The notes beneath the pieces are model-generated. The model made no database searches. It worked only from the letters and a program-made list of their open reading frames with translations, and was not told where the DNA came from. The translations under genes and the position numbers were made by a program. From assembly GCA_002424865.1 (NCBI GenBank), contig DILC01000035.1, positions 57,423 to 111,456 on the forward strand: a DNA stretch of 54,034 nt, written 5' to 3'. Within the stretch, counting starts at the first letter, position 1, and every line of letters starts with the position of its first letter. Source of the DNA: Rhodocyclaceae bacterium UBA5602. GTDB taxonomy: Bacteria; Pseudomonadota; Gammaproteobacteria; Burkholderiales; Rhodocyclaceae. Shown piece by piece: positions 8,057 to 16,513 of the stretch.

Positions 8057-8977
8057 ATGAATGCGCCACTTACAGCACGCCAGGCCAACAAACCGGCGCA
8101 TGAAGCCAATAAGCTTGCCAAGCGCTTGCGCCGCCAGGCCGGGCAGGCGATTGCAGACTTCAACATGATCAGCGCGGGCGATCGGGTGATGGTGTGCCTG
8201 TCCGGCGGCAAGGATTCATACGCCATGCTCGACCTGCTGTTGCACCTGCGCGAGCATGCGCCGATAGATTTCGAGGTCATCGCGGTGAATCTGGATCAAA
8301 AGCAGCCGGGCTTTCCGGCGGACGTGTTGCCGCGTTATTTGACCGCGCTCGGCATACCGTTTCATATCGAAAACGAGGACACCTACAGCATCGTCAAGCG
8401 CGTGATTCCGGAAGGTAAAACGACCTGTTCGTTGTGCTCGCGGCTGCGGCGCGGGGTGTTGTACCGTGTGGCGGACGAATTGGGGGCGACTAAAATTGCG
8501 CTGGGGCATCACCGCGACGATATTTTGCAAACCTTGTTTTTAAATATGTTTTTTGGCGGCAAATTAAAATCCATGCCGCCCAAATTGGTCTCCGACGATG
8601 GCCGCCACATGGTGATACGTCCCCTGGCCTATTGCGCAGAAAGCGACCTGGAAGCGTGGGCTGCGCTGCGTGAATTTCCGATTATCCCGTGCGACTTGTG
8701 CGGTTCGCAGCCCAACCTGCAACGCCAGCAGGTCAAGCGCATGTTGAACGGCTGGGAAAAGCAGTTTCCCGGGCGGATTGAAACCATGTTTCGCAGCTTG
8801 TCCAACGTGGTGCCCTCGCACTTGCTGGATCCTAAACTATTCAACTTTGCGGATTTGGCCATCACCGGCGAGCCTGACGCGGAAGGCGACCGCGCGTTTG
8901 ATCCGCTTGAATTTCCGCCGGCAGCGCCAGTAGGCGTGGCAGCAACGATGAACATAACTGTAAAGGACGAAAGATGA
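8057..8977 (+). CDS. ttcA: tRNA 2-thiocytidine(32) synthetase TtcA
   Basis: The protein has 306 residues from the ATG at 8057. It is an ATP-dependent, Fe-S-cluster enzyme that thiolates cytidine 32 of tRNA. The PP-loop CLSGGKDSYAML is present. So are the two CxxC motifs that bind the cluster, CSLCSRLRRG and CDLCGSQ. GHHRDD and the C-terminal SNVVPSHLLD are also characteristic. A TTG at 8024 would add 11 residues but has no clear ribosome site, so the ATG giving MNAPLTARQ is preferred. The gene overlaps the following membrane-protein gene by 4 nt. Confidence 0.95.
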   Translation: MNAPLTARQANKPAHEANKLAKRLRRQAGQAIADFNMISAGDRVMVCLSGGKDSYAMLDLLLHLREHAPIDFEVIAVNLDQKQPGFPADVLPRYLTALGIPFHIENEDTYSIVKRVIPEGKTTCSLCSRLRRGVLYRVADELGATKIALGHHRDDILQTLFLNMFFGGKLKSMPPKLVSDDGRHMVIRPLAYCAESDLEAWAALREFPIIPCDLCGSQPNLQRQQVKRMLNGWEKQFPGRIETMFRSLSNVVPSHLLDPKLFNFADLAITGEPDAEGDRAFDPLEFPPAAPVGVAATMNITVKDER

Positions 8978-9774
8978 TCGCCCAAAAGCTGCCCGCGCGA
9001 CATGGTTTATTGTGGGTCGCCGCCGCATGGCAATTGCTGCGGCGTTATCCGCGCCAGCTCACCAGCATGACAATGTTATATTTCCTGATCGTGCTGCTGG
9101 TGAATTTGATTCCCTACATTGGCCCGTTTTTGCTGCCCTTGGCGCTGCCGACGCTAACCGTGATATTGGCCAACGCCTGCCGCACGCTGGATAGCAACCA
9201 AGAGTTGACGCAAGAACAGCTAAGCCATGGCATCAAGGAGCAGCGCATCCACCTGTTGCGCTTGGGCGGCTTGCATTTGTTGGGCTCGGTGCTGCTGTTG
9301 TTGGCCAGTCAGCCGTTGATGCAGCAACTCAATCCTGGGCAAGCGCAAAGCGCTGCCGGTTCGTCCGATACCATTTTTCATTTGGTCCTGTTTTTATTCG
9401 TCGCCAGCCCGATTTTGATGGCTTTCTGGTTTGCGCCTTTGCTCACCGCATGGCATGGCTTGCATGCCCTGAAAGCCCTGTTTTTCAGTTTCATTGCCAG
9501 TTGGCGCAACATGTCCGCTTTTTTGGTTTATGGCCTGGTGGTGATGGGTGTCGGCGTGTTTCTGCCCGGTTTGCTGATCGTGATTGGCGGCCTGATTTTC
9601 CCCCAGCTCGTCGGCATGCTGGCTGTCATGGCGCAGATGGCCCTGGTGATGCTGATCGGGCCAGTGCTGGTCGCCAGTATCTACATTTCCTACCGCGATG
9701 TCTTTGTTGCGCCCAGCGGGGCCAATGGCGCTTTAAGTGCGGATGAAAGCCCGAACCTGCCTCCCGGACCGTGA
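8974..9774 (+). CDS. BPSS1780-family inner-membrane protein
   Basis: This is a predicted polytopic membrane protein of 266 residues. Hydrophobic segments are visible around residues 30-65 (with PYIGPFLLPLALP), 90-110, 130-155, 170-200 and 205-235. The N-terminal WLLRRYPRQ-like segment before the first helix is typical of a family widespread in betaproteobacteria and annotated only as BPSS1780. No enzymatic motif is seen and no function is assigned. It is translationally coupled to ttcA (ATGA overlap), an arrangement that may simply reflect compact packing. The last 38 nt overlap an alternative upstream start of nadD. Confidence 0.75.
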   Translation: MIAQKLPARHGLLWVAAAWQLLRRYPRQLTSMTMLYFLIVLLVNLIPYIGPFLLPLALPTLTVILANACRTLDSNQELTQEQLSHGIKEQRIHLLRLGGLHLLGSVLLLLASQPLMQQLNPGQAQSAAGSSDTIFHLVLFLFVASPILMAFWFAPLLTAWHGLHALKALFFSFIASWRNMSAFLVYGLVVMGVGVFLPGLLIVIGGLIFPQLVGMLAVMAQMALVMLIGPVLVASIYISYRDVFVAPSGANGALSADESPNLPPGP

Positions 9775-9814
9775 TTTGGTGAAGGCAGCCCCGGCACAGG
9801 GCGCGTTGGCGTCA

Positions 9815-10540
9815 ATGGATGGCGATGCTATTGGCATTCTGGGGGGGACGTTTGACCCGATCCACATCGCGCACTTGCGCCTGGCAATCGAAGCGCACGA
9901 GGCTTTGTCGTTAGCGCAAGTGCTGTTTGTGCCAGCAGGCCAGCCGCCCTTGCGCCATGCGCCTGAAGCCAGCGCAAATCAGCGTTTGGCGATGGTTGCG
10001 CTGGCGCTGGCCGGCATGCCTGAGTATGCAAATGTATTTACGCTGGATGACACGGAAGTCGTGGCGCGCAGCCCAAGCTATACCGTCACGACGCTCGCCC
10101 GTTTGCGCGCCCATTTTGGCCCCGCGCGGCCTTTGGTGCTGCTCATGGGCGAAGACGCATTTGCCAAGCTGCCTTTGTGGCATCGCTGGGAAGAGCTGTT
10201 TTCCCTGGCGCATATTGCGGTGGCTACCCGGCCTGGGCAGGGGCACGATGCAGCGGCGCAAGCTTTATCCTTGCGGGCCAATGAAGACAGCCGGGGGGGC
10301 TCAGGAAAAGTCGGCCCTGGCGGGACGGCGGCAACATGGCTTCTACCTGCGGTAAGCGAGCGTTTTGGCTTGCCAGCCGACATAGAAAAAACCGCTGCCG
10401 GGCGGATTGTGCCGTTTGCCATTACCCCGCTGGCGGTCTCGGCCACCTTGATCCGCCAGCGCCTGGCGGCCGGGAAAAGCATACGCCATTTGGTATCGGA
10501 CAGCGTTCTCGACTATATTGCAACTCATTCTATTTACTGA
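9815..10540 (+). CDS. nadD: Nicotinate-nucleotide adenylyltransferase
   Basis: The protein has 241 residues from the ATG at 9815. It adenylates nicotinate mononucleotide to deamido-NAD, which the NadE encoded at 32402 then amidates. The nucleotidyltransferase motif GILGGTFDPIHIAHL is at the very N-terminus, and SYTVTTLARLR and the C-terminal ISxTxIR-equivalent VSATLIRQRL follow. GTG at 9779 or ATG at 9737 are alternative starts, but MDGDAIGILGGTFDP matches the family best. The region after ATRPGQG is longer than usual by perhaps 15 residues, and a copy of the 25-bp motif (10306-10330) encodes KVGPGGTA there. The gene is followed after 7 nt by rsfS. Confidence 0.93.
   Translation: MDGDAIGILGGTFDPIHIAHLRLAIEAHEALSLAQVLFVPAGQPPLRHAPEASANQRLAMVALALAGMPEYANVFTLDDTEVVARSPSYTVTTLARLRAHFGPARPLVLLMGEDAFAKLPLWHRWEELFSLAHIAVATRPGQGHDAAAQALSLRANEDSRGGSGKVGPGGTAATWLLPAVSERFGLPADIEKTAAGRIVPFAITPLAVSATLIRQRLAAGKSIRHLVSDSVLDYIATHSIY
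10306..10330 (+). repeat. Dispersed 25-bp motif, copy in nadD
   Basis: The sequence is AAAAGTCGGCCCTGGC-GGG-ACGGCG, with 21 of 22 fixed positions matching. It is read as K-V-G-P-G-G-T-A in a variable, glycine-rich loop of NadD. This is the intragenic copy that looks most like an added segment. Confidence 0.8.
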
Positions 10541-10547
10541 ACAATCC

Positions 10548-10901
10548 ATGGACATCAAGAAACTGCAAAAAATTATTGTTGATGCGCTCGAAGACATCAA
10601 AGCCAAAGATATTGAGGTGCTCAATACCAGCAAGCTCACACCGATGTTTGACCGCATGATTATCGCTAGCGGCGACTCCAGCCGCCATGTGAAATCGCTG
10701 GCCAGCAACGTGTATGACAAAGTCAAGGAAGCCGGTGGCGAAGTGATTGGCATCGAGGGCGAAGACACCGGGGAATGGGTGCTGGTGGATGCGGCTGACA
10801 TCATCGTGCATGTCATGCAGCCGGCCATACGCGCGCACTACAACCTTGAAGAGCTGTGGCAAAGCGTGCCCAAGCGCAGCAAAAAGGCAGCAGAAGAATA
10901 A
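10548..10901 (+). CDS. rsfS: Ribosomal silencing factor RsfS
   Basis: The protein has 117 residues and belongs to the Iojap/RsfS family. It binds uL14 on the large subunit and blocks subunit joining when nutrients are scarce. The conserved core DIKAKDIEVLN, FDRMIIASGDSSRHVKSLA and GEWVLVDAADIIVHVM is complete. The ATG at 10548 is used, and an earlier in-frame ATG at 10518 lies inside nadD and adds residues that do not belong to the family. Its place between nadD and rlmH is the common bacterial arrangement. A charged tail (KRSKKAAEE) closes the protein. Confidence 0.95.
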   Translation: MDIKKLQKIIVDALEDIKAKDIEVLNTSKLTPMFDRMIIASGDSSRHVKSLASNVYDKVKEAGGEVIGIEGEDTGEWVLVDAADIIVHVMQPAIRAHYNLEELWQSVPKRSKKAAEE

Positions 10902-11002
10902 CCATGCGCGTGGCTGTGCCAGGCGGTGATTGCTTTGCCCGATGCCATTCTGTTGCCTTGTGTGCGCATGGGGCATGTGAATAATGCTGCGGGTTTGACG
11001 GC

Positions 11003-11473
11003 ATGAAGCTGATTGTCGCCACAGTCGCTGCGCGCCCGCCCGCCTGGGTTGTGGCGGGATGGGATGATTATGCCAAGCGCATGCCACGGGAGTTGCCCCT
11101 TGGCCTGTTGGAAATCAAGCCCGAACCGCGCACGACCGGCAAGACGCCCGCGGCGATGATGGCCGCAGAGGCCATGCGCCTCGAATCCGCCCTGCCAGCG
11201 AATTGCCATCGTGTGGTGCTGGATGAACAGGGAGAAGCCGTCACCACCTGCCAGCTGAGCGAGCGCTTGGCACGCTGGATGGGGGGTGGGCGAGACGTGG
11301 CTTTTGTCATCGGCGGCCCGGATGGCCTGGCGCCCAGCATTAAAAGTTCAGCGCACGACACATTGCGGTTGTCCAGCCTGACCTTGCCGCACGCCATGGT
11401 GCGCGTGCTTCTGGCTGAAGCCCTGTACCGGGCATTAAGCGTCATTAAAGGACACCCTTACCACCGTGAGTAA
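11003..11473 (+). CDS. rlmH: 23S rRNA (pseudouridine1915-N3)-methyltransferase RlmH
   Basis: The protein has 156 residues, the standard RlmH length. It is a SPOUT-class, knotted SAM enzyme that methylates pseudouridine 1915 in helix 69 of 23S rRNA. The SAM-binding FVIGGPDGL and the C-terminal LPHAMVRVLLAEALYRALSVIKGHPYHRE are the family's signature. The hundred bases between rsfS and this gene carry no convincing ORF. The gene is followed after 5 nt by maf. Confidence 0.96.
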   Translation: MKLIVATVAARPPAWVVAGWDDYAKRMPRELPLGLLEIKPEPRTTGKTPAAMMAAEAMRLESALPANCHRVVLDEQGEAVTTCQLSERLARWMGGGRDVAFVIGGPDGLAPSIKSSAHDTLRLSSLTLPHAMVRVLLAEALYRALSVIKGHPYHRE

Positions 11474-11478
11474 AGTTT

Positions 11479-12102
11479 ATGCTGGATGACCGAATTTATC
11501 TTGTCTCGCGCAGCGTTCGCCGCCGCGAATTGTTGAATCAGGTTGGCATTCGCTTTGAGTTGATGCTTTTGCGCTCGGTGAGCCGGCAGGAGGATGAGGT
11601 GGATGAAACCTGGCAGGCAGGCGAAACCCCCGAGGTGTATGTACAGCGCGTAGCAGAGGCCAAGGCCCGGTTTGGCGTGCAGCTTTTGATGTACCGGCGC
11701 ATGCCCAGGCGTTTTGTTCTTGCCGCCGATACCGCGCTGGATCTGGATGGGGAAGTGATTGGCAAGCCAAAGGATACGAACGATGCCATCTCCATATTGC
11801 GCCGCTTGTCTGGCCGGACGCACAAGGTATTGACCTCAGTTGCCGTGGCCGCGCCGCAGGATGCGGAACCCAGAATCAAGTCGTTCCTGTCGGTAAGCGA
11901 TGTCACTTTCCGCAAGCTCGATGAAGAGGAAATCCTGCGCTATGTGTATAGCGGCGAACCGATGGATAAAGCCGGTGCCTACGCCATCCAGGGCAGGGCG
12001 GCGAGTTTTGTGCGGGCAATTAACGGCTCATACAGCGGCATTGTGGGCCTGCCCTTGTGCGAGACCGTATTGATGCTGCGCGAACTGGGCTTTACTGTTT
12101 AG
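11479..12102 (+). CDS. Maf-family nucleoside triphosphate pyrophosphatase
   Basis: The protein has 207 residues. Maf enzymes hydrolyse dTTP/UTP or modified nucleotides to monophosphates. The N-terminal motif reads SRSVRRRELL, where the family consensus is SxSPRRxELL, so the usual proline is replaced by valine. The catalytic segment AADTALDLDGEVIGKPKD and the DKAGAYAIQGRAA segment are intact. The latter resembles the YhdE/MafA (dTTP/UTP) subgroup more than YceF. The sequence GSYSGIVGLPL near the C-terminus is also typical. The gene sits between rlmH and rng, its usual neighbours. Confidence 0.9.
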   Translation: MLDDRIYLVSRSVRRRELLNQVGIRFELMLLRSVSRQEDEVDETWQAGETPEVYVQRVAEAKARFGVQLLMYRRMPRRFVLAADTALDLDGEVIGKPKDTNDAISILRRLSGRTHKVLTSVAVAAPQDAEPRIKSFLSVSDVTFRKLDEEEILRYVYSGEPMDKAGAYAIQGRAASFVRAINGSYSGIVGLPLCETVLMLRELGFTV

Positions 12103-12140
12103 TTCCATCTGGTTTTTACTCAAGCAAAGGGTGCAGGCAC

Positions 12141-13598
12141 GTGGCTGAACAGTTTCTGATTAACTTCACCCCGCAAGAAACGCGTGTGGCCTCTTTGCAG
12201 CAGGGTGTCGTGCAAGAGATCCACATCGAGCGCAACAACAGTTGTGGCGTGGTCGGCAACATTTACCTCGGCCGTGTTATACGCGTGCTGCCCGGTATGC
12301 AATCTGCATTTATCGACATCGGCCTGGAGCGCTCCGCGTTTTTGCACGCGGCGGATATCTGGGAAGAGCGTACCGCGCAGGGTGGGGAGCCGCGGCCGAT
12401 TGAACAAGTGTTGAGCGCCGGGCAATCATTGCGCGTGCAAGTGCAAAAAGACCCTATCGGCACCAAAGGTGCGCGCCTGACCACGCAAATTTCCATTGCC
12501 GGCCGGCTACTGGTGTATTTGCCGCAGGACGATCACGTCGGCATTTCGCAACGGATTATTGACGAAGAAGCGCGCGAAAAATTGCGCAGCCGAATTCAGG
12601 CGCTATTGTCGCCAGAAGACCGTGGCGGCTTTATCTTGCGCACCGTGGGCTGCGAAGCCACGGATGAAGAATTGGCCGCTGACATTGCCTATTTGCGGCG
12701 TATCTGGCAAGAGATAAAGCAACGCAGCGTGGGCATGTTCCCGCCCGTGTTGCTGCACCATGACCTCACCTTGGCGCAACGTGTGCTGAGAGACTTGGTG
12801 ACGGAGGATACCGCCACTGTTTTGATTGACTCGCGCGAAAACTTTCAGAAATTGAAAACCTTCGCGCAAGAATATGTGCCGCAAGTGAATGACCGCTTGA
12901 CGCACTACACCGGCGAGCGCCCGCTGTTTGAGTTGCATGGCATTGAGGACGAAATCCAGAAAGCGCTCGCGCGGCGTGTTGATTTGAAATCCGGCGGCTA
13001 TCTGATTTTTGATCAAACCGAAGCCATGACCACGATAGACGTGAACACCGGCGGCTTTGTGGGCGCAAGAAACTTTAACGACACGATTTTCAAAACCAAT
13101 CTGGAAGCCGCTTTAACTGTCGCGCATCAACTCAGGCTGCGCAATTTGGGCGGCATTATCATTGTCGATTTTATCGACATGGATGATGGGCAACATCAGG
13201 CCGCCGTGCTGGATGAATTCAAAAAAGCCCTGGCGTCTGACCGCACGCGCGTCTCGGTGTCGGAGTTCACGCAATTGGGCTTGATAGAGATGACCAGAAA
13301 GCGTACCCGGGAGAGCCTGGCGCATGTGCTGTGCGAGCCATGCCCCATCTGCGGCGGGCGTGGCGAGATTAAAACCGCACAAACCGTGTGTTATGAAATT
13401 CTGCGTGAGCTATTGCGCGAAGCCCGCCAGTTCGCCGCCCGCGAGTTGCGCGTGATTGCCGCGCCTGCCGTGATCGACATGTTTTTAGAAGAAGAAGCGC
13501 AAGCGCTCACTATGCTGTCCGACTTCATTGGCCGCCCCGTCTCGCTGCATCCTGAAAGCGGCTACATGCAAGAGCAATTCGACATTGTGCTGATGTAA
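12141..13598 (+). CDS. rng: Ribonuclease G
   Basis: The protein has 485 residues from the GTG at 12141. It is an Mg2+-dependent endoribonuclease for 16S rRNA 5' maturation and mRNA decay. The N-terminal S1 domain begins TPQETRVA and QEIHIERNN. The DNase I-like catalytic residues are the aspartates in TIDVNTGGFVG and IVDFIDMDD. The zinc-link CPICGGRGE follows near the C-terminus. It lacks the long C-terminal scaffold of RNase E. The open frame extends back to 12057 into maf, but those residues are outside the family, and AAAGG lies before the GTG. Confidence 0.94.
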   Translation: MAEQFLINFTPQETRVASLQQGVVQEIHIERNNSCGVVGNIYLGRVIRVLPGMQSAFIDIGLERSAFLHAADIWEERTAQGGEPRPIEQVLSAGQSLRVQVQKDPIGTKGARLTTQISIAGRLLVYLPQDDHVGISQRIIDEEAREKLRSRIQALLSPEDRGGFILRTVGCEATDEELAADIAYLRRIWQEIKQRSVGMFPPVLLHHDLTLAQRVLRDLVTEDTATVLIDSRENFQKLKTFAQEYVPQVNDRLTHYTGERPLFELHGIEDEIQKALARRVDLKSGGYLIFDQTEAMTTIDVNTGGFVGARNFNDTIFKTNLEAALTVAHQLRLRNLGGIIIVDFIDMDDGQHQAAVLDEFKKALASDRTRVSVSEFTQLGLIEMTRKRTRESLAHVLCEPCPICGGRGEIKTAQTVCYEILRELLREARQFAARELRVIAAPAVIDMFLEEEAQALTMLSDFIGRPVSLHPESGYMQEQFDIVLM

Positions 13599-13665
13599 GG
13601 CTAAAATGCGCAGCCTGATCAAAAACAGGCTCGGTAGGGCAGTTTCCAGCCAACTGAAAGAAAGT

Positions 13666-13739
13666 GCGGGCGTCGTATAACGGCATTACTCCAGCTTCCC
13701 AAGCTGATAACGAGGGTTCGACTCCCTTCGCCCGCTCCA
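13666..13739 (+). tRNA. tRNA-Gly (anticodon CCC)
   Basis: The acceptor arms GCGGGCG (13666-13672) and CGCCCGC (13729-13735) pair fully. The anticodon loop TTCCCAA gives CCC. The T-arm contains GGTTCGACTCC and an encoded CCA closes the gene at 13737-13739. It closely resembles E. coli glyU. The top of the anticodon stem has a C-A mismatch. It lies between rng and mobA. Confidence 0.96.
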
Positions 13740-13927
13740 CGCATCTAAATGTCCAGTGAGGTTTGCGGGGCGAGTTGCCAGGCCTTGGCAATGGCGGGGC
13801 AGCGAATGAAGTGGCCAGCAAATCAAAACCATCGGGCATATTCACTGGCGCCAGCACAAGGTAATCACGCGCCATTGCAGGGGGCATTGGCTTCCCGTCA
13901 AGTTGGGTTTGCGCAGAAGTTGCTGGA

Positions 13928-14500
13928 TTAGTCATGGCGCGTGAGCTCTTCCAGGGTGTTGATGTTGCGAAACGTGGCGGCATCAAAATCCACCCAGCAG
14001 TGCTTGAGCGTGTTTTGCCAGTCGAGTACTTTGCGCTGGTGGTCGCCAAGGTAAGCCGTGAGTTGCGGCAACACGGTGCGGCGGATGAGGCAGTGCAGGG
14101 GTTCCGCACGGGCTGCTGTGCGGGCGACGGCAATGTCCGCGTCGTGGCTGTTCAATTCAGCGACAAGACGTGCGATCAGATCATGCGGCAGGTTGGGCGC
14201 ATCGCAAGGTACGGTGGCCACCCAGGGTGTTTGGGCGTGGGTTAAGGCAGCATGGATGCCCGCAAGCGGACCTGCATAGTCGGGCATTTGGTCGGGCAGG
14301 ACGGGGTAGCCAAAGGCTGCATAGCGCTCAAGGTTACGGTTCGCGCTGATGAGGAGGCGATGGACCTGGGGTTTCAAGTGGCCAATCGCCCAGGCAACCA
14401 GCGGGCGGCCATGAAAATCCTGCAAACCTTTGTCCACGCCGCCCATGCGCAGCCCTTGGCCACCTGCGAGGATCACACCGGTAATCTGTTCGGTGTTCAC
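13928..14500 (-). CDS. mobA: Molybdenum cofactor guanylyltransferase MobA
   Basis: The protein has 190 residues. It transfers GMP from GTP to Mo-molybdopterin to form the guanine dinucleotide cofactor of DMSO-reductase-type enzymes. The N-terminal nucleotide-binding motif GVILAGGQGLRMGGVDKG is complete. DYAGPLAGIHAAL, VPCDAPNLP and the late GDHQRKVLDW segment follow as in the family. It indicates that the organism makes bis-MGD enzymes such as formate dehydrogenase or nitrate reductase, none of which are in the window. It reads towards ilvD's 3' end from the tRNA-Gly side and is 47 nt from the ilvD stop. Confidence 0.94.
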   Translation of the reverse strand: MNTEQITGVILAGGQGLRMGGVDKGLQDFHGRPLVAWAIGHLKPQVHRLLISANRNLERYAAFGYPVLPDQMPDYAGPLAGIHAALTHAQTPWVATVPCDAPNLPHDLIARLVAELNSHDADIAVARTAARAEPLHCLIRRTVLPQLTAYLGDHQRKVLDWQNTLKHCWVDFDAATFRNINTLEELTRHD

Positions 14501-14547
14501 AGTGCAGTGGCTAAGGCTGTGATTGAGATGGGCGAAGCAGGGCAGGC

Positions 14548-16395
14548 CTAGCCGAGTTGATTCACATCGCGTACGGCGCCGGTGTCTGCCGAGGTGGTGA
14601 GCGCTGCATAGGCTTTGAGCGCGGCGGAGACTTCGCGTTGCCGACCAACGGGCTTCCAGGCTTTGGCGCCGCGTGCTTCCATGGCTTGCCGCCGTGCTGC
14701 CAGCGCCGACTTTTCGATGATCAGGTTAATGGTGCGGTTCGGAATGTCAATCGCTATGGTGTCGCCTTCTTCCACTAGGCCAATGGCGCCGCCAGCAGCG
14801 GCTTCCGGCGAGGCATGGCCAATGGACAAGCCGGACGTGCCGCCGGAAAAGCGCCCGTCGGTGAGCAAGGCGCATTCCTTGCCCAGCCCTTTGGATTTGA
14901 GGTAGCTCGTGGGGTAAAGCATTTCCTGCATGCCGGGACCGCCTTTGGGGCCTTCGTATACGATGACGACGATGTCGCCCGCAATGATTTGATCGGCGAG
15001 AATTTTCTCGACCGCTTCTTCTTGCGATTCACAACGACGTACGCGGCCGGTGAATTTCAGGATGGAGTCATCCACACCGGCGGTTTTAACGATGCAGCCT
15101 TTTTCCGCAATGTTGCCGAACAGCACGGCCAGGCCGCCATCTTTGGAGTAGGCGTTGGCGGCGTCGCGGATGCAGCCGTGGCTTCTGTCCATGTCCAGCT
15201 CGGGGTAGCGCCGGTCTTGCGAAAACGCCGTTTGCGTGGGGATGCCGCCGGGCGCTGCGCGGAAGAATTCGAACACGTCCGTGCTATGCGCGCGCATCAC
15301 GTCCCAGTGGTCAATGGCCGCGCCCATGGTTTTTTCATGTACGGTGGGAATGTCGCGATGAATCAATCCGGCACGGTCCAGCTCGCCCAGAATGCCCATC
15401 ACGCCACCTGCGCGGTGCACGTCTTCCATGTGATATTCCTGCGTGGCCGGTGCCACTTTGGCCAGGCAGGGCACATGGCGCGAAAGGCGGTCAATGTCCT
15501 GCATCGTGAAGTTAGTGCCCGCTTCTTTTGCGGCTGCCAGAAGATGGAGCACCGTGTTGGTTGAGCCGCCCATGCTGATGTCCAGCGTCATGGCATTTTC
15601 AAACGCCTTGAACGAGGCCACATTGCGCGGCAATACACTGGCGTCGTCCGCTTCATACCAGCGTTTGCACAGGTCAACCACTAGGCGTCCGGCACGCAAA
15701 AAGAGCTGTTTGCGGTCGGCATGCGTGGCCAAAAGCGAGCCATTGCCGGGGAGTGACAAGCCCAGCGCTTCAGTCAGGCAATTCATCGAATTCGCCGTGA
15801 ACATGCCCGAACATGAGCCGCAGGTGGGGCAGGCGGAACGCTCCATGTCGGCCACATCGGCATCAGTGTTGTGAGAATCGCCCGCTTCGATCATGGCGTC
15901 GATCAAGTCCACTTTGCGGAACTTGCCGTGCCATTGCACCTTGCCCGCTTCCATTGGCCCGCCGGAAACAAACACCACGGGGATGTTGAGGCGCAGCGCG
16001 GCCATCAGCATGCCGGGGGTGATCTTGTCGCAATTGGAAATGCATACCATGGCATCCGCACAATGCGCATTGACCATGTATTCGACCGAATCGGCAATTA
16101 ACTCGCGCGAGGGCAAGGAATACAACATGCCGCCGTGCCCCATGGCAATGCCATCATCTACCGCGATGGTGTTGAATTCCTTGGCCACACCGCCTGCGGC
16201 TTCAATTTCACGCGCGACGAGCTGCCCCATGTCTTTCAAATGCACATGGCCGGGTACGAATTGGGTGAAGGAATTGACCACGGCAATAATGGGTTTGCCA
16301 AAGTCGTTTTCCTTCATGCCGGTGGCGCGCCAGAGTGCGCGGGCACCCGCCATGTTGCGGCCGTGGGTGGAGGTACGTGAACGATAAGCAGGCAT
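14548..16395 (-). CDS. ilvD: Dihydroxy-acid dehydratase
   Basis: The protein has 615 residues, normal length. It dehydrates dihydroxy-isovalerate and dihydroxy-methylvalerate in valine, isoleucine and leucine synthesis. The Fe-S ligand cysteines are visible in CISNCDKITPG and CPTCGSCSGMFTANSMNC. RSHGCIRDAANAY, DGRFSGGTSGLSIGH and the C-terminal LATSADTGAV-like TTSADTGAV are present. The C-terminal SALAARRQAMEARGAKAW is conserved with E. coli IlvD, and its codons are also a perfect 22/22 copy of the dispersed 25-bp motif. The gene is divergent from lgt. Confidence 0.97.
   Translation of the reverse strand: MPAYRSRTSTHGRNMAGARALWRATGMKENDFGKPIIAVVNSFTQFVPGHVHLKDMGQLVAREIEAAGGVAKEFNTIAVDDGIAMGHGGMLYSLPSRELIADSVEYMVNAHCADAMVCISNCDKITPGMLMAALRLNIPVVFVSGGPMEAGKVQWHGKFRKVDLIDAMIEAGDSHNTDADVADMERSACPTCGSCSGMFTANSMNCLTEALGLSLPGNGSLLATHADRKQLFLRAGRLVVDLCKRWYEADDASVLPRNVASFKAFENAMTLDISMGGSTNTVLHLLAAAKEAGTNFTMQDIDRLSRHVPCLAKVAPATQEYHMEDVHRAGGVMGILGELDRAGLIHRDIPTVHEKTMGAAIDHWDVMRAHSTDVFEFFRAAPGGIPTQTAFSQDRRYPELDMDRSHGCIRDAANAYSKDGGLAVLFGNIAEKGCIVKTAGVDDSILKFTGRVRRCESQEEAVEKILADQIIAGDIVVIVYEGPKGGPGMQEMLYPTSYLKSKGLGKECALLTDGRFSGGTSGLSIGHASPEAAAGGAIGLVEEGDTIAIDIPNRTINLIIEKSALAARRQAMEARGAKAWKPVGRQREVSAALKAYAALTTSADTGAVRDVNQLG
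14690..14714 (-). repeat. Dispersed 25-bp motif, copy in ilvD
   Basis: Read on the minus strand it is AAAAGTCGGCGCTGGC-AGC-ACGGCG, matching all 22 fixed positions. It encodes K-S-A-L-A-A-R-R in ilvD. E. coli IlvD has ELAARRE at this place, so the DNA motif was built on a conserved protein segment. Confidence 0.88.
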
Positions 16396-16513
16396 GGGAT
16401 TCTCCGGTGGTGCGGCAAGGCGCGCGCACGTTGTGTCTTAGAATGGGAATTCTAGCGCAAGGCTTTACTCGCCGACTTAACTTTACCCACTACACGAAAA
16501 ACACATATCGCCT

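Noticed and set aside
13525..14133. Long minus-strand frame running from mobA through the antisense of tRNA-Gly into rng
   Set aside because: It overlaps the tRNA in antisense (KGVEPSLSAWEAGV is the typical artefact of this) and has no family resemblance. Its ATG overlapping the mobA stop could mark a short coupled gene, but nothing supports it.
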